Shown here: piece by piece, positions 47,275 to 58,774 of the stretch | Numbering within the stretch: the first letter of the stretch is position 1 | Layout: each line of letters begins with the position of its first letter | DNA from: Liquidambar formosana | Taxonomy: Eukaryota > Streptophyta > Magnoliopsida > Saxifragales > Altingiaceae | Assembly (NCBI GenBank): GCA_039720395.1 | Contig: CM077828.1 | Coordinates: forward strand, 18,326,264 to 18,390,263 | Direction: 5' to 3' | Length of the DNA stretch: 64,000 nucleotides | Position numbers and translations under genes: made by a program | The notes under the pieces: model-generated | The model's input: the letters and a program-made list of their open reading frames with translations, nothing else | Told to the model about the DNA's origin: nothing | Databases searched by the model: none

Positions 47275-48536
47275 GCTCCCCCTACAAAAGTAACTAAGTA
47301 ACCAGATGTAGACTTCCTAGAGTCAACATCTCCTACCATATCTGCATCTGTGTAGCCTATTAGCACAAGTTTGCCACTCCCAAAGCACAAGCACATTTTG
47401 GAAGAGCCTTTGACATATCTAAAAATCCACCTCACTGCTGCCCAGTGTTCTTTTCCAGGATTGGAAAGAAATTTGCTAACTACATCAACTGCATGTGTAA
47501 TGTCGGGTCTAGTGCAAACCATGGCGTACATCAAACTGCCAACTGCTGAGGCATAAGGCACTCTCGACATATCTTCTTTTTCTTTTTCTGTTGTAGGACT
47601 CTGCTTGGAATTGAGCTTGAAATGATTGGCTAGTGGAGAGCCAACTGGTTTTGCCTTATCCATGTTAAACTTTTCAAACACTTTCTCAATGTATCTTTCC
47701 TGTGATAACCAAAGCTTGCCCAGCTTCCTATCACGAGAGATCTTCATACCAAGTATCTGCTTTGCTGGTCCTAAGTCCTTCATGGAAAAGGACTTACCAA
47801 GTTCCTTTTTCAACTTGTCAATCTTCTTGGCATCCTGTCCCACAATCAGCATATCATCCACATAAAGTAGGAGAATAATAAAGTTACCATTAGAAAAAAT
47901 TTTCACAAACACACAATGATCTGAAGTTGTCCTTATGTACCCATGATCAACCATAAAGGAATCAAACTTTTTATACCATTGTCGCGGTGCTTGCTTCAAC
48001 CCATACAAGCTTTTCTTCAACCTGCAAACCAAGTCTTCTTTACCTTTGGCTTTAAAACCTTTGGGTTGTTCCATGTAGATCTCTTCCTCCAAGTCACCAT
48101 GAAGAAAAGCTGTCTTCACATCTAGTTGTTCAATCTCTAGATTCAGGCTTGCAGCTATACCAAGTACAACTCGTATGGATAACATCTTTACCATTGGTGA
48201 GAAAATTTCTTCAAAGTCAACACCTTTTTTCTGACCAAAACCCTTCACAACCAACTTTGCCTTGAACCTTCGTTGTGAGCTATTTTCCTCTGTCTTTAAT
48301 CTATACACCCATTTGTTCTTGAGTGCTCTCTTGCTCTTAGGCAGTTTCACCAAGTCATAAGTGTGGTTCTCATGTAAGGATTTTATCTCTTCTTGCATGG
48401 CTTTCAACCACTCCCCTTTTTGCTTATGTGTTATTGCTTCTTGGTAGCACTCAGGTTCTCCCCCGTCTGTAAGCATTACAAACTCATTTGGAGAATACCT
48501 CTTTGATGGTTGGCGTTCTCTGATAGATCTTCTCAA
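47275..48536 (-). pseudogene. copia reverse transcriptase and N-terminal RNase H
   Basis: 423-residue open stretch. It covers the RVT_2 domain: W-L-KAMQEEI, the RLKTEE and FKAKLVVKGF region, QLDVKTAFLHGDL, and the catalytic YVDDMLIVG box. It then continues into the RNase H start (YTDADMVGDVDSRKSTSGY) up to GGAV, where the solo LTR interrupts it. The reading frame is intact. An in-frame stop and altered frame lie between it and integrase at about 48537-48567. Confidence 0.93.
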
Positions 48537-48566
48537 CTGAGGTTCAATTGCTTGTTCTTGAGGGGC

Positions 48567-49639
48567 CTACTCAATCTGTTCTTCTGGTTCCTCCTCATCA
48601 CCAACTGTAGGAATGCCATTTTCAGTTGTAGAAGCATCATTCTCAACTATAGGATTTTCAATCTCAACCTGCATGTCCTGTTCATCTTGCACATCTCCCC
48701 CGTCATCATGCACCATAAGTGGAGGAGTTGGACTCAAATCAATTAAGTCATCAACAAAGGATTTTGGCTTCTCAACTTTCTCAAAGTCCTCAATAGTCTG
48801 GTCTTCAAGAAACACCACATCTCTGCTTTTGACAACCTTTTTCTTAATTGGATCCCATAGTCTATACCCAAACTCTTCATATCCATAACCCAGGAAGATG
48901 CACTGCTTTGTCTTGCCATTAAGCTTGGACCTCTCATCTTTAGGAATGTGAACGAATGCCCTACACCCAAACACCTTCAAGTGATCATAGCATACTTCCT
49001 TCCCTTTCCAGAATCTGTCTGGCACATCACCATTCAGTGGAACTGAAGGAGAAAGATTGATTAAATCAACCGCTGTCCTCATTGCCTCACCCCAAAAAGA
49101 TCTAGGCAACTTTGCATGAGAAAGCATACTCCTGATTCTTTCAATAATAGTTCTGTTCATTCTCTCTGCCACTCCATTGTGTTGAGGTGTTTTTGGAACT
49201 ATTCTTTCATGCCTAATGCCATGAGCTCTGCAATATTTTCTGAATGGGCCTCCGTACTCACCACCATTGTCAGAACGAATGCACTTCAAAGCCTTCCTGT
49301 TTCCCTTTCAGCTGTAACCTGAAATAACTTAAAGGCTTCCAAAACCTGATCTTTTGTTTTCAAAGCATATGCCCAAATTTTCCTAGAATGATCATTAATG
49401 AAAGTAACAAAGTATCGAGCACCACCAAGTGTTCTAACTTTCATGGGACCACAAACATCAGAATAAACCAAGTCTAAAACATTGGGTTTTCTGAATACAG
49501 GTTTTGTAACAAAGGGAGATCTATGTTGTTTTCCTGCTAAACAATGAGCACAAGTCTTAAGATGCGTACCTTTTACATTAGGTAGAAGTTCTTTTCTTGC
49601 AAGAATCTGCATTCCCATGAGCCAAGCCTCTTGTGCCAC
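48567..49639 (-). pseudogene. copia integrase (frameshifted)
   Basis: The first part (49639-49290) has the GAG-pre-integrase Cys motif (CAHCLAGKQHR) and core start DLVYSDVCGPM with the first catalytic Asp. After a frame shift at about 49290 the second part (49289-48567) has the second Asp (RSDNGGEY) and the glutamate (HNGVAERMNRT), then FGCRAFVHIP and the C-terminal LGYG…GYRLWDP motif. The expected LWHKRLGHMSEKG start is damaged by a further frameshift near 49640. All three DDE residues are visible. Confidence 0.9.
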
Positions 49640-49716
49640 AATTCTTTAGAAGCTTCTTTCTCAGCTGTGTTCACCTGTCCCCTGCTTAGCTTTGCTTGCA
49701 TCATGTAAAGAGTAGA

Positions 49717-51018
49717 TCATTTCTTTCCTTTTGCCACTACTAGAGAGCCTTTGGAGAGCTTCCTATTCCCATCACCAAACTGATTGTGATACCCTTTGTT
49801 ATCTAGTTTTCCTGTGGAAAGAAGATTGAGGCAGATATTTGGAACATGTCTCACATCTCTAAGCACTAGCCTGTAGCCTGTGTTTGTCTCTAAACAAACA
49901 TCTCCCATTCCCACTATCTTGGACACACCATCATTTCCCATCCTAACATGACCAAAGTCCCCATATGTGTAGGAAGTAAAGAAGTCCTCACGTGAAGTAA
50001 CATGGAATGAGGCACCCGAATCAATCACCCACTGAGAATTATGAGCTGTGAGAGCAACACAACTATCATCACAAATAATAACAATATCATTCTCATTGGA
50101 AGCAACTGCGGCTGTGTCTTTTCTTTCTTCTTTTCCATCACCCTTTTCTCTTAGCTTTCTTTTTAATTTTCTGCACTCTTTCTTCATATGCCCTAAGTTG
50201 CCACAGTGGTAGCATTCAATCCCTTTCCTGGATTTGGATTTACCTCTGGACTTTTCTCTTGGCTTGTCATTACGGCCTTGGGGTTTTCTGCTTTTACTCC
50301 TCCCTCGCTTCTCTGTAACAAGAGCCTCAGACTCAGAAGAAGTACCCTTTTCTTTCCTTCTGGCTTCTTCATTAAACATACTGTCTTTTACCATCTTCAT
50401 GGTCGACACACCATTGGGAGCTGAATTGCTAATTGACACAACCAATGTTTCCCAATTGTTTGGTAAAGAACTCAGAAGCAATAGTGCCTACATCTCATCA
50501 TCTACCACCATTTTCATGGTAGTCAATTGATTCACCAAGCCTTGAAAGTCACTGAGGTATTCTGCCACACTGCACCCATTTTTGAATTTCAAATTCACAA
50601 GCTTCCGAATCAGAAAAGCTTTGTTCTGTGCTGTCTTTCTCTTATACATGGCTTCTAATTTTTTCCACAACGTGTGCCTATTAGTTTCTTGAGCCACATG
50701 ATGAAACACAGTTTAATCAACCCACTGTCAAATTTGTGCTACACATTTTCTATTCAATATCTCCCAATCTTCATTGGATATATCTTGTGGTTTCTTTGAT
50801 TCACCATAAATGGGTTGGTACAAGTCTTTGCAATAAAGAATATCCTCCATTCTTGGTTTCCAAATAGAATAATTTGATGCCGTTAATTTAATCATAGCAC
50901 CGGATGAATCCTCTATTTTTAATCCACACACGAAATCAAACCTAAGCAAGAACCAAGAGGCTCTGATACCACTTGTTGGGAAAAATCCAGCAAACAACAA
51001 CAATGCGAGCGAAAGCAA
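49717..51018 (-). pseudogene. copia gag and protease (stops in gag)
   Basis: Three successive frames. 51018-50728 holds the gag N-terminus (LTASNYSIWKPRMEDIL). 50709-50488 holds the UBN2-like gag core (LWKKLEAMYKRKTAQNKAFL, LSDFQGLVNQL). 50481-49717 holds the gag end with a CCHC zinc knuckle (CYHCGNLGHMKKEC) and the aspartic protease start (WVIDSGASFHVT, DVRHVPNICLNLLS). Stops separate the three. The order and text resemble Tnt1/Tork-lineage gag. Confidence 0.9.
50957..50971 (-). other. primer-binding site of the copia element
   Basis: TGGTATCAGAGCCTC on the minus strand, two bases inside the 5' LTR. This is the classic copia site complementary to the 3' end of initiator tRNA-Met. Confidence 0.95.
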
Positions 51019-51732
51019 GTTTATAATTTTTCCCTCTATGTGTGATCAAAAGATGGGATTGCACAAGATAAAAATCACAGCATAAAAAACCATAAAATTA
51101 ACAGCAATAAATAGCAACCATAAGATACCAAATTTACATGGAAAACCCTTCAATGTGGAGGGAAAAACCATGGGACTGAAGTCCAGCTAAATCTTCCACT
51201 ATGTCAAAAAATAATGGGATTACAAGTATTCCTCTCTAGCCAAACTAGAGGCACCAACAATCATCAAGAGTGTTCAAACTCAAGGATAACAACAAGATAT
51301 AATCTTCACCTAATAGGTGGGTTTCAACAAAAAAAACTCAACAAAGAACGAACTCACCGAAGTGGGTAGACACAATGTCTCCAAAACACGCTTTTGGGAT
51401 GTCCAATGGAAAAACCAAGACCATAGGGTTGTAGCTTGTGTCACCGAGAATCTCCTCCTAAAATTTGAGCCAAATCGGACTTGATTTGGGCATTCAAATC
51501 TCCGGTCAAAGTGGGTTGGCTCCTCTTTCTTTCTCACCAAAGCTTGAGAGAGTTCTAGAGAGATAGCAAAATGACGGTTCAATTTTTTTTTCCCCCACAC
51601 AGCCGAACAAGCCTTAAAAAAAGGCTTCTTTTGCAGTCTGCCAGATTTGGCTTCCCAAGCAAGCTTCTCTATTTCTTTAAGTTATTTTAATGATGTTGGT
51701 GGGCTCCACTTAAGGAGGGACCCGACCCAATA
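50974..51732 (-). repeat. 5' LTR of the copia element
   Basis: 759 bp, nearly identical to 43568-44325. The outer end is AATA instead of AACA, so the terminal TG…CA is mutated on this side. Roughly 30 substitutions and one or two single-base indels separate the LTRs by hand count. Confidence 0.93.
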
Positions 51733-51737
51733 GGAAT

Positions 51738-52799
51738 AAAGCCAATTCAACTTTTCCTCTTCTATGGGACAATGTCTTTCTCAATACATCATATTATCCC
51801 TTGATAATATAAACCATCCAATGGCTTAAACACCTTGCCTTTAGGCTCAGCAGGACCAACAATTTCAACATCGATCATTCTTATGAGTTTCAAAGTTCAA
51901 ATTGGAAAGGATATTGCAATATGTTTGCCTAGTTATTTCCAAGGCTACGCTATCTCCATTTCCAAAACCACTCCTTTGCCACGCTCCCAGGATGTAGAAC
52001 AAATAGAACAAACATATCAAATTGATTATAGAGCCCAATTTATGGTTGGGAGAATTCCATGAAGCTACACCAAAGAAGGGAAGTCAATGTTATGTTTCAA
52101 ACTTTGCATGCCCATCTTAGTAATAACCAAATTAAGATTACAGAAAATATAAATTTGTAAGACAACCTTCAAGGCTATGTGAGTGTGGTTCTGATGTAGA
52201 AGCAGCAATAGCAGAAGCTTACCAAATCAATAGAACTGGCAAATGAGTATAAAACTTTTAGGCCCAGTCTTAGAAAAGTAGTAGAAGCAAAATAAATCAG
52301 GAGAGAGAAAAAGCCTAGTCTTTAATTAAAAAAACAAAAAATAATTGAAACAAGACATTTTTATTTATTTTTAAATTTAAATTTATATTGTTTTTCCTTT
52401 CTTGTCTACACTAGCTGTGAAGTATGCTTTGGATTAGGCTATTCAATCTGGTTTTTGTAACATTAAAATTGTCATGGACTCTGCTCTTTTGGTCCCTCTC
52501 CTTTTCTTCAAACAACGGTTAGACAGGCTTTTTTTGGCTCCCATATTTGTAAGGCTAACCTTGCATGCCCTTGCCACCTTCTGGCTGGAAAGGTTAAGAA
52601 CTATTGGGTTGTATATATATGTTAGTTTATAGAACAAATTTTTATTCCCATGTTCCAATATTGCATTCTACCCGGAGTATTTTTTTTTTTTAGAACATAA
52701 AAAATAAATGGAACAAAATAATAAATTAAACTCATCTATTAATTTTGCTATAACTGTTAAATTACCCAGTCAATTACTAAACAAAAAAATATACTCCAT
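51738..52799. other. duplicated intergenic sequence, no gene
   Basis: Collinear with about 32475-33500 of unit 1. It contains an additional ~190 bp stretch (about 51838-52030, 'aggctcagcaggaccaac…acaaacatatcaaattgat') missing from unit 1, where 'cacctcgcctattttatagagccc' joins directly. The frame at 51835-52062 covers it and has no domain. Confidence 0.55.
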
Positions 52800-52809
52800 A
52801 TTATATATA

Positions 52810-53503
52810 GGCAAGTGATATTGCCAGAGAAACTTGTGTTGTTTCCACGGCATTGTAAAAGTTTTTGTATTTTTATGGACAAATTTGTCCTTTCAAGCCC
52901 AAAGCTTACGGAAGGTCTTGGACTGTGGGGTGAATTTTCTTTTCCAGACAAACTCATCACGGCAACATCATCACCTTAGTCAACCCTTTTATTATCTCTT
53001 TTGTCCGGTCATGGTTCACAGCCATATTTCCAACCAAATTCACAAAAAATATCATCAACAAATTCCTCTTTTTTTTTTTTCTCTTTATAGTTTATCCAAA
53101 CAAACTTCATCTCTTTAGAGTTATGGCTGAACTCCAATTTCATGTTTAAACTTGACTGTGGAGGAATCTTTTTCACTATTTTGGCTTCACCATTACAACC
53201 TCTAAACTCTAACCCAGATCTGACCAAAACCCTCTCAGTAAATTCGTACATCATGACAACCCAGCAAGAACTCCATTATTTGTTGGCTTTTTAATTTTAA
53301 CTTTTTTGGGATGATAAGACGGAAAATTTTGAAATGTGTAGAAATAGCACTTAATCTTTTTGCCTATTATTTTCACCGGCAAGAATTGATGAAAGGGAGA
53401 CAAAGTGAAAAAGGGAATGGAAGACGAAAAACTTGTCCATAAAAACATAAAAAATTAGGATGCCGTGGAACCAACAAAAGGTTCTCTGGCAATATCGCTA
53501 CCC
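52810..53503. mobile_element. Mutator-like non-autonomous element, unit-2 specific
   Basis: Inverted ends GGCAAGTGATATTGCCAGAG and, reversed, GGGTAGCGATATTGCCAGAG, with pairing continuing through TTCCACGGCAT over about 46 bp. A perfect 10-bp direct repeat ATTATATATA flanks it (52800-52809, 53504-53513). Segmental unit 1 has the empty site 'ttattatatatggggaaat' at about 33511. The 694-bp interior has no transposase. Confidence 0.85.
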
Positions 53504-53842
53504 ATTATATATAGGGAAATATTCAATTCCGTGTTGTTACGTGGTGGTAGAAAGATCTAAGTTGCCTATGACTGTGCATGAAAATCATGCATCCAAACAC
53601 AGATTTTCACGAACGGCTTGAATCATTGCACGACATACGTGATGTCATGTGATATAATGATGGAAGGTGCACACGCCATGTGACCCTTCTTGACTTGTCA
53701 TTTTTTTATTTTTTATTTTTTTACTTTGGGGCGTAATTAGAGCAGTCGAACTTGTAATATATCCTAATTTTATATTTTATTTCATCATCCTTCACCACTA
53801 GACTAGTTCCAATGGTTTGTTGTTTACCCGTCTAGAGAGACT

Positions 53843-54290
53843 ACTATCACCACATAAAGTATTCTAAGCCGTAATTTAATTGACACTTTTTAAGATTTTA
53901 TGAAAAATATGGAATGTTTCTAAAAAAACTAGTCGCGTTGTCCATTATAAAACATCATTCTGAACAAATTTGTAAAGTCAAAATTTTTAAAATTTGTCGT
54001 TTAAGTAAATTTTTTAGTCATTTACAATCTTTGTTTCATTTTTACAAAATGTTTTATAAAAACTAAAAATTCTACTTAAATGATAGATTTTGAAGAACTT
54101 TATTTTACAAAATTGTTTCAAATAATATTTTCTAATGTTTATTTATTTATTTATTTATTTATTTTTGGTCAAGGGATAAATGGTTTTCTAATGTTCTACA
54201 CTCCTAGTTTTCGTAAAAACCTTCCATATTTTTCATAAAATCTTTGATAAATATCAACTTAGTGAGAGGTTTAAAGGTCCCTTACCCATC
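53843..54290. mobile_element. MITE-like element, unit 2 copy
   Basis: Homologue of 33835-34295 with the same arms. The central loop holds an (ATTT)n run (54139-54165) instead of the TA/poly-T run of unit 1. Confidence 0.55.
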
Positions 54291-54373
54291 TGGTCTTTTA
54301 AATCAGGAGAAGAGCGCATCAACACACCGAGGAGGTAAGCCCATACTAGCCTTTCTCATCCTCGCCCGGTGAC

Positions 54374-54585
54374 AGTTTCGTAATCATAACTTCGACAACA
54401 AAACCAAAAGCAAATCATCTCTTTACCATCAACCTCTGCCTTCCTCTATCTTTCCCAATCGTTCTCCCACCATTTCAATATCATAATCCCACTCTCTATA
54501 ACCCAAAACTACACAGCTCTAGATCTTAAAATGCAAACCAAATCAGAACAGATCTGATAGAGAGAAAAATTGTCTTCGATCATCA
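54374..54585 (+). promoter_or_regulatory. unique 5' flank / 5' UTR of the DENN gene
   Basis: The only upstream sequence not included in the segmental duplication. Pyrimidine-rich ('ctctttaccatcaacctctgccttcctctatctttccc') with a weak TATA-like 'ctctctataaccc' near 54493, 90 bp before the ATG. Transcription start cannot be fixed. Confidence 0.4.
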
Positions 54586-57500
54586 ATGGCTCGGATCTTT
54601 GAATATTTCGTCGTGTGCGGGCTCGGCCCGGAAATTCGAACCGTCGACATGGACAGAGGCTTTCACGGAACAGGGTTCATGTACTTGTCTTCGTTGCTCG
54701 ATCAGTACCCTCCTCTCAATCACTCCCTCTACCCTCCGCCGCCTCCACAGCTTTCTACGGTAACTATAACCAAACAACTAATCAACTCTGCTTCTGATTT
54801 CGAATTCATTTTTTTTTTTTTTTTGGCAATTAATGTCATTTGATTTCTGTTCTCGGCATGTTGGGGATTGGGTACTTTTGTTTTCATTGTTTTGCACGCT
54901 TAGGCGCCCACATACATTCAATTGTTGTAGAAATGTCAGTTGATTTCTGTTCTGGGAATGTTGGGAATTGGATACTTTTGTTTTCATTGTATTGCACGCT
55001 TGGGTGACCACATACATTTAGTTATTGTAGAAATGAAAGATGAAATGCAGAAGGGTCATGGAGTAGAATTGCACTAATATGAGTTGATGTGTTTTATACC
55101 CTTTGTAGCGGATTTGTTGGCCCTATTACTTGTGGCTGATTGTAAATATTTTATATTAAAAAATAGGGATTATAGTTAATATTACAGTTGGGATGTAGAC
55201 TGCATATACTTCTATTACCCTTAAATGCATGAGGAATTTATAAGAATTCGTAATATATTAGTTTTGATCCTTGCTCTACAAATAGATAAAAAAAATGTTA
55301 GTGGTTTGGATCACTTAATACAGTGTTTGAATTGGAGGGAATTTTCATGCCTTGTGGTAACCTTGTGCAACACCTATTACCTTGGTTTTTTAAGGGAATT
55401 ACTGCATAGTGCGTGATAGTCCATCTCTATGGTGCACAAACATGTGGATGATTGGACTCTGGAGCCCAACTAACCATACTTCGATTTTAGTTTGTGTTGA
55501 AGTTTAGTCCTCTAACCTATTAAGCTTATTAAATTGGAAATGAAAAGCCACCATATTTTTAATGTCTATATGAGTTCCATTGCTGGGTTGTTGCATTCAT
55601 ACCAGGGCTGTAACTTGGTTTGGGCTGGTTTGGTTTGATACTAAAGCAGAAGCAATCCGATTCCAAGGTCGGTTCTTGAAAAATTGATCTTGCACTGCTC
55701 TGAGGGGTAAAGGGAACTGAACCAAATTAATGTTGGATCGGTTCGGTTCTTGAGCTTTAGTGAGCAAGCTTGAAGAATCTATAATTATCTATATAGACAT
55801 CATAAATTATTGAAAAACCTCCAATTATATTTGTAAACATCAAAAAGTTAATGCAACACAAATCATTGTTAATTTGTAAATAGTCAAACCATTTCTAATA
55901 TTTGGTTCTTTGGCTAACCAAAGTTAAGATACCAAAGGTTACCTCAAGCATGGATCTTTCATGATGGTGATGGTACCAAGGACTTATGTCTCAATATTGA
56001 GGGTTTGAAAATAGAGTGATATTGAGAGAGAGAGAGACAAAAATATGGATACCAATTTGAAGAAATGAAGAAAATTAGTATTAAAGTTTGGAAATTTTTT
56101 TTATAAAACTTCGGCAAACATTGAAATAGATAAAAATAAGGTTAGGATAAAAATATTATAAATAAAATGTATACAAGACAAGCATGTGGTATTTAAGTGG
56201 ACTTCTTGTTCTCCTCTTGTAATTTCTCATTTTGTTATTAATTATATTTCTTTTCTCGTTGATAAAAATAGAAGGGGGGGGGGGGGTGTAAAAAGTGCGT
56301 AGAAAAAGATGCACAAGATTGAAGACAATGCACAAAGGAAGTGGATGCATGAAAGAACGAAAGAATTTAAGTTGTTGGATTTGAAGACTTCAAGTCTTTA
56401 ATTGAAGGCTGCAAAATTTGTATGGTGTTCTTGGCTTTGTTTATTGATGCACACTAGCATGGTCTTTAAAATTGGTAATATTGCCGATATATCGGCGTAT
56501 CAGTGCCCTTTGATACAAATCCCCATGTTATATTGTTTCAGCAAAAAATCGAGGAAATATCGGCGATATTCTCAATATATCAAGAATATCGGTTAATTAG
56601 AGATATATCGACAAAATCAAGCATTTATCGAATACATATCGTCAATATGTATATGATAAATGCTTGTTATTGCTTTGGCTGCCTTTTCTTTTGCGAAATC
56701 ATTTTAGCATCTTTGGGGAAGCATTAAACTTCTCTTTGGCTTTTTTTTCAGCTGCACTTGGCAGCTTTGGTTGCCTTTTCTTTTGGGGAATGATTTCAGC
56801 ATCTTTGGGGAAGCATTTAGCTTCTTTTTTGCATGTTTTTCAGCTGCACAGCCTGCACTTGGCAGCTTTGGAAGCTGAGAGGGAAAGGGTAGCAGAGTTA
56901 GAGTCCCTAAATTTGCTTGGCATATCGGTTGAGCTAGGAGAGGAGAATGAGAATCCTTATACCAGTGGATTCGACCGTCACATATGGATGGGCCAGGGGG
57001 TGAACCTCATCCACAGGTGGCACAAGAAGCTCAAAACCTTGGGATTAATGTTGAAAGAGTTATTGCTGAAGAGGTTTTATCAAGCAATGAGAATTCATTT
57101 GATGAAGCAATGAGAGTGCATTCTGACTCTTCAGGAGGTGGAGCCAGTGATGGAGATGATGATGGAGACAATGATGGGGGGAATGATGGGGGAGGAAATT
57201 ACATAAGTGAAGAAAGTCAGAGGCTAATGAGTTCGTTTACATGTGAAGCAGATTTTACACATGTGACACAAGATGTAGACCATGGCTGTAGGAGAGCAAG
57301 CCAAGTATCGGGGCAATAGGCAAACAATACACTCGAAAAAAAAAAAATCAGGGAAATGACACAACAAGTCAACAAGATGTAGATTCCCCTTCCTCAAACT
57401 TCGAGTCTATGAGTATAGGGTTTGAGCAGAGTCATTTTGGGTATAGAACAGACTTAAGCCAAGATACATATGGCTATCAACAAAACTACCCCGTTCCATA

Positions 57501-57953
57501 TAACTATAACACCAATCCCTTAGGGCCATATCCATATTACTATGGGCAGCGATATCCATATAATGAATTACCTAGTTATATGCCCAATCCATACCCAATA
57601 TATCCACCAGCACAACCATATCCACTAGCACAACCAACCCCTCCACCTCCAATCCCAACAATTTTGGAATCATCAGAATAGGAGTCAATTCAAGGAGGAA
57701 TTACCGCGATTGGGAATCATGCAGCATGCTTCTCTAGAAGAATACGACTGTCATGTGGAAAATTTCCTTCTTAATTATGCTAATTTCAAGACATGGGCTA
57801 ACTATTGTGCTAATATTACCACTATGAGATCAAGGCATCATAAAAGGATAGGGATACGAATGATGATTTTAAGCCTCCTAGGAACTCCATGTGGTACTGA
57901 TTTTGGTGTATAACATTAATCTACAGATGTATTAATTTATTATTGTGTAAATG

Positions 57954-57989
<36 letters not shown>

Positions 57990-58723
57990 ATACAAATTTT
58001 AATCTCATATTCTCATGTGACATTTGGATGTTGAATTTGCATAAATTTCTATTATTTATTTTCTCAGCGTATCACATTGTTTATACCCTATACAACACAT
58101 ACTTGTATTATACACATTTAAATTGCAATATTTTGATGCTATATTGTGTATTAGAGTCTAAATCATTGTTTTCAAGAGTTTCAATAAAAATATCTGTGTT
58201 TAACTAATAGTATCCATCATATTTGTAAATCGATATCGATATTTTCGATATATCCATCGATATATCCGATATATCCGTATTTTTGGACCATCGATATGGA
58301 TATTTAAGACCTTGCCTGACACTAGTATATATACTGTAATACTGATTGCGGTAGGCTTGTAGATGCATGTTTCAAATGGATTAGATGGTGGATAACAACA
58401 CAACGGTAAAAAGCTTGAGTACTGAAGGTTGAAAATACTTTTAGCCTTCTCCTCTGCCAAATTCTTGAGGTTCATAGTTCACATGAGTCATGGACTATAC
58501 TCAGTACACTTGAGACCTCTTTTTTGGCATTTCTCCATGAGAAATGTTGATATCTCCTCGAGACATTGACCATTTATCTGAAACTTAAGTATTTTTAATT
58601 TTTAAGATATTGGTGGATATTTCTTGAGTAAGGGTCAAGCTTTGCCAGAAAGGATATCAGGGTTTTTATATTTAAAGAGGTAAATTTAGGGTTAGGGTTA
58701 GGGTCTAGGATCTAGGGTTTAGG

Positions 58724-58774
<51 letters not shown>

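Larger units (their letters stand above)
43568..51732 (-). mobile_element. Ty1/copia retrotransposon, Tork/Tnt1-like, inactivated
   Basis: Two LTRs of 758 and 759 bp, a 5-bp TSD GGAAT (43563-43567, 51733-51737), a PBS complementary to initiator tRNA-Met, a polypurine tract, and a minus-strand gag-pol in copia order (gag, protease, integrase, reverse transcriptase, RNase H). Unit 1 keeps the empty site 'gctggaataaagcc'. About 30 LTR differences by hand (roughly 4%) suggest a moderately young insertion. Breaks: stops within gag, a frameshift in GAG-pre-integrase and another in integrase, a stop between integrase and RT, and a solo LTR (44724-47269) inside RNase H. Without that LTR the element is about 5.6 kb, a normal copia size. 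It cannot be autonomous. Confidence 0.95.
34397..54373. repeat. segmental duplication, unit 2 (~11.8 kb plus insertions)
   Basis: Collinear with unit 1 (22433-34392), head to tail and separated by only CGCA (34393-34396). Unit 2 contains a copia insertion of 8,165 bp plus TSD, a 694-bp Mutator-like element, a roughly 1.4-kb stretch at about 37313-38757 absent from unit 1, and a fuller LINE. It ends at 'cctttctcatcctcgcccggtgac', after which sequence becomes the DENN gene 5' flank. This end, not the one inside the array, is presumably the ancestral context. Confidence 0.9.

Noticed and set aside
47371..48888. Several plus-strand open frames across 47.3-49.3 kb
   Set aside because: Antisense shadows of the copia reverse transcriptase and integrase.
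22433..54373. Local tandem gene cluster within the duplicated block
   Set aside because: I searched both units for host genes and found only transposon remains; the duplication contains no intact gene.
55225..55416. Alternative second exon of the DENN gene
   Set aside because: The peptide has no similarity to DENN proteins, and exon 1 joins exon 2 at 63231 in perfect frame with the family sequence.
56984..57681. Independent host gene in the DENN intron (Gly/Asp-rich and Tyr/Pro-rich frames)
   Set aside because: The frames lie within inverted ends and an 8-bp TSD, are separated by stops, and look like transposase tail remains.
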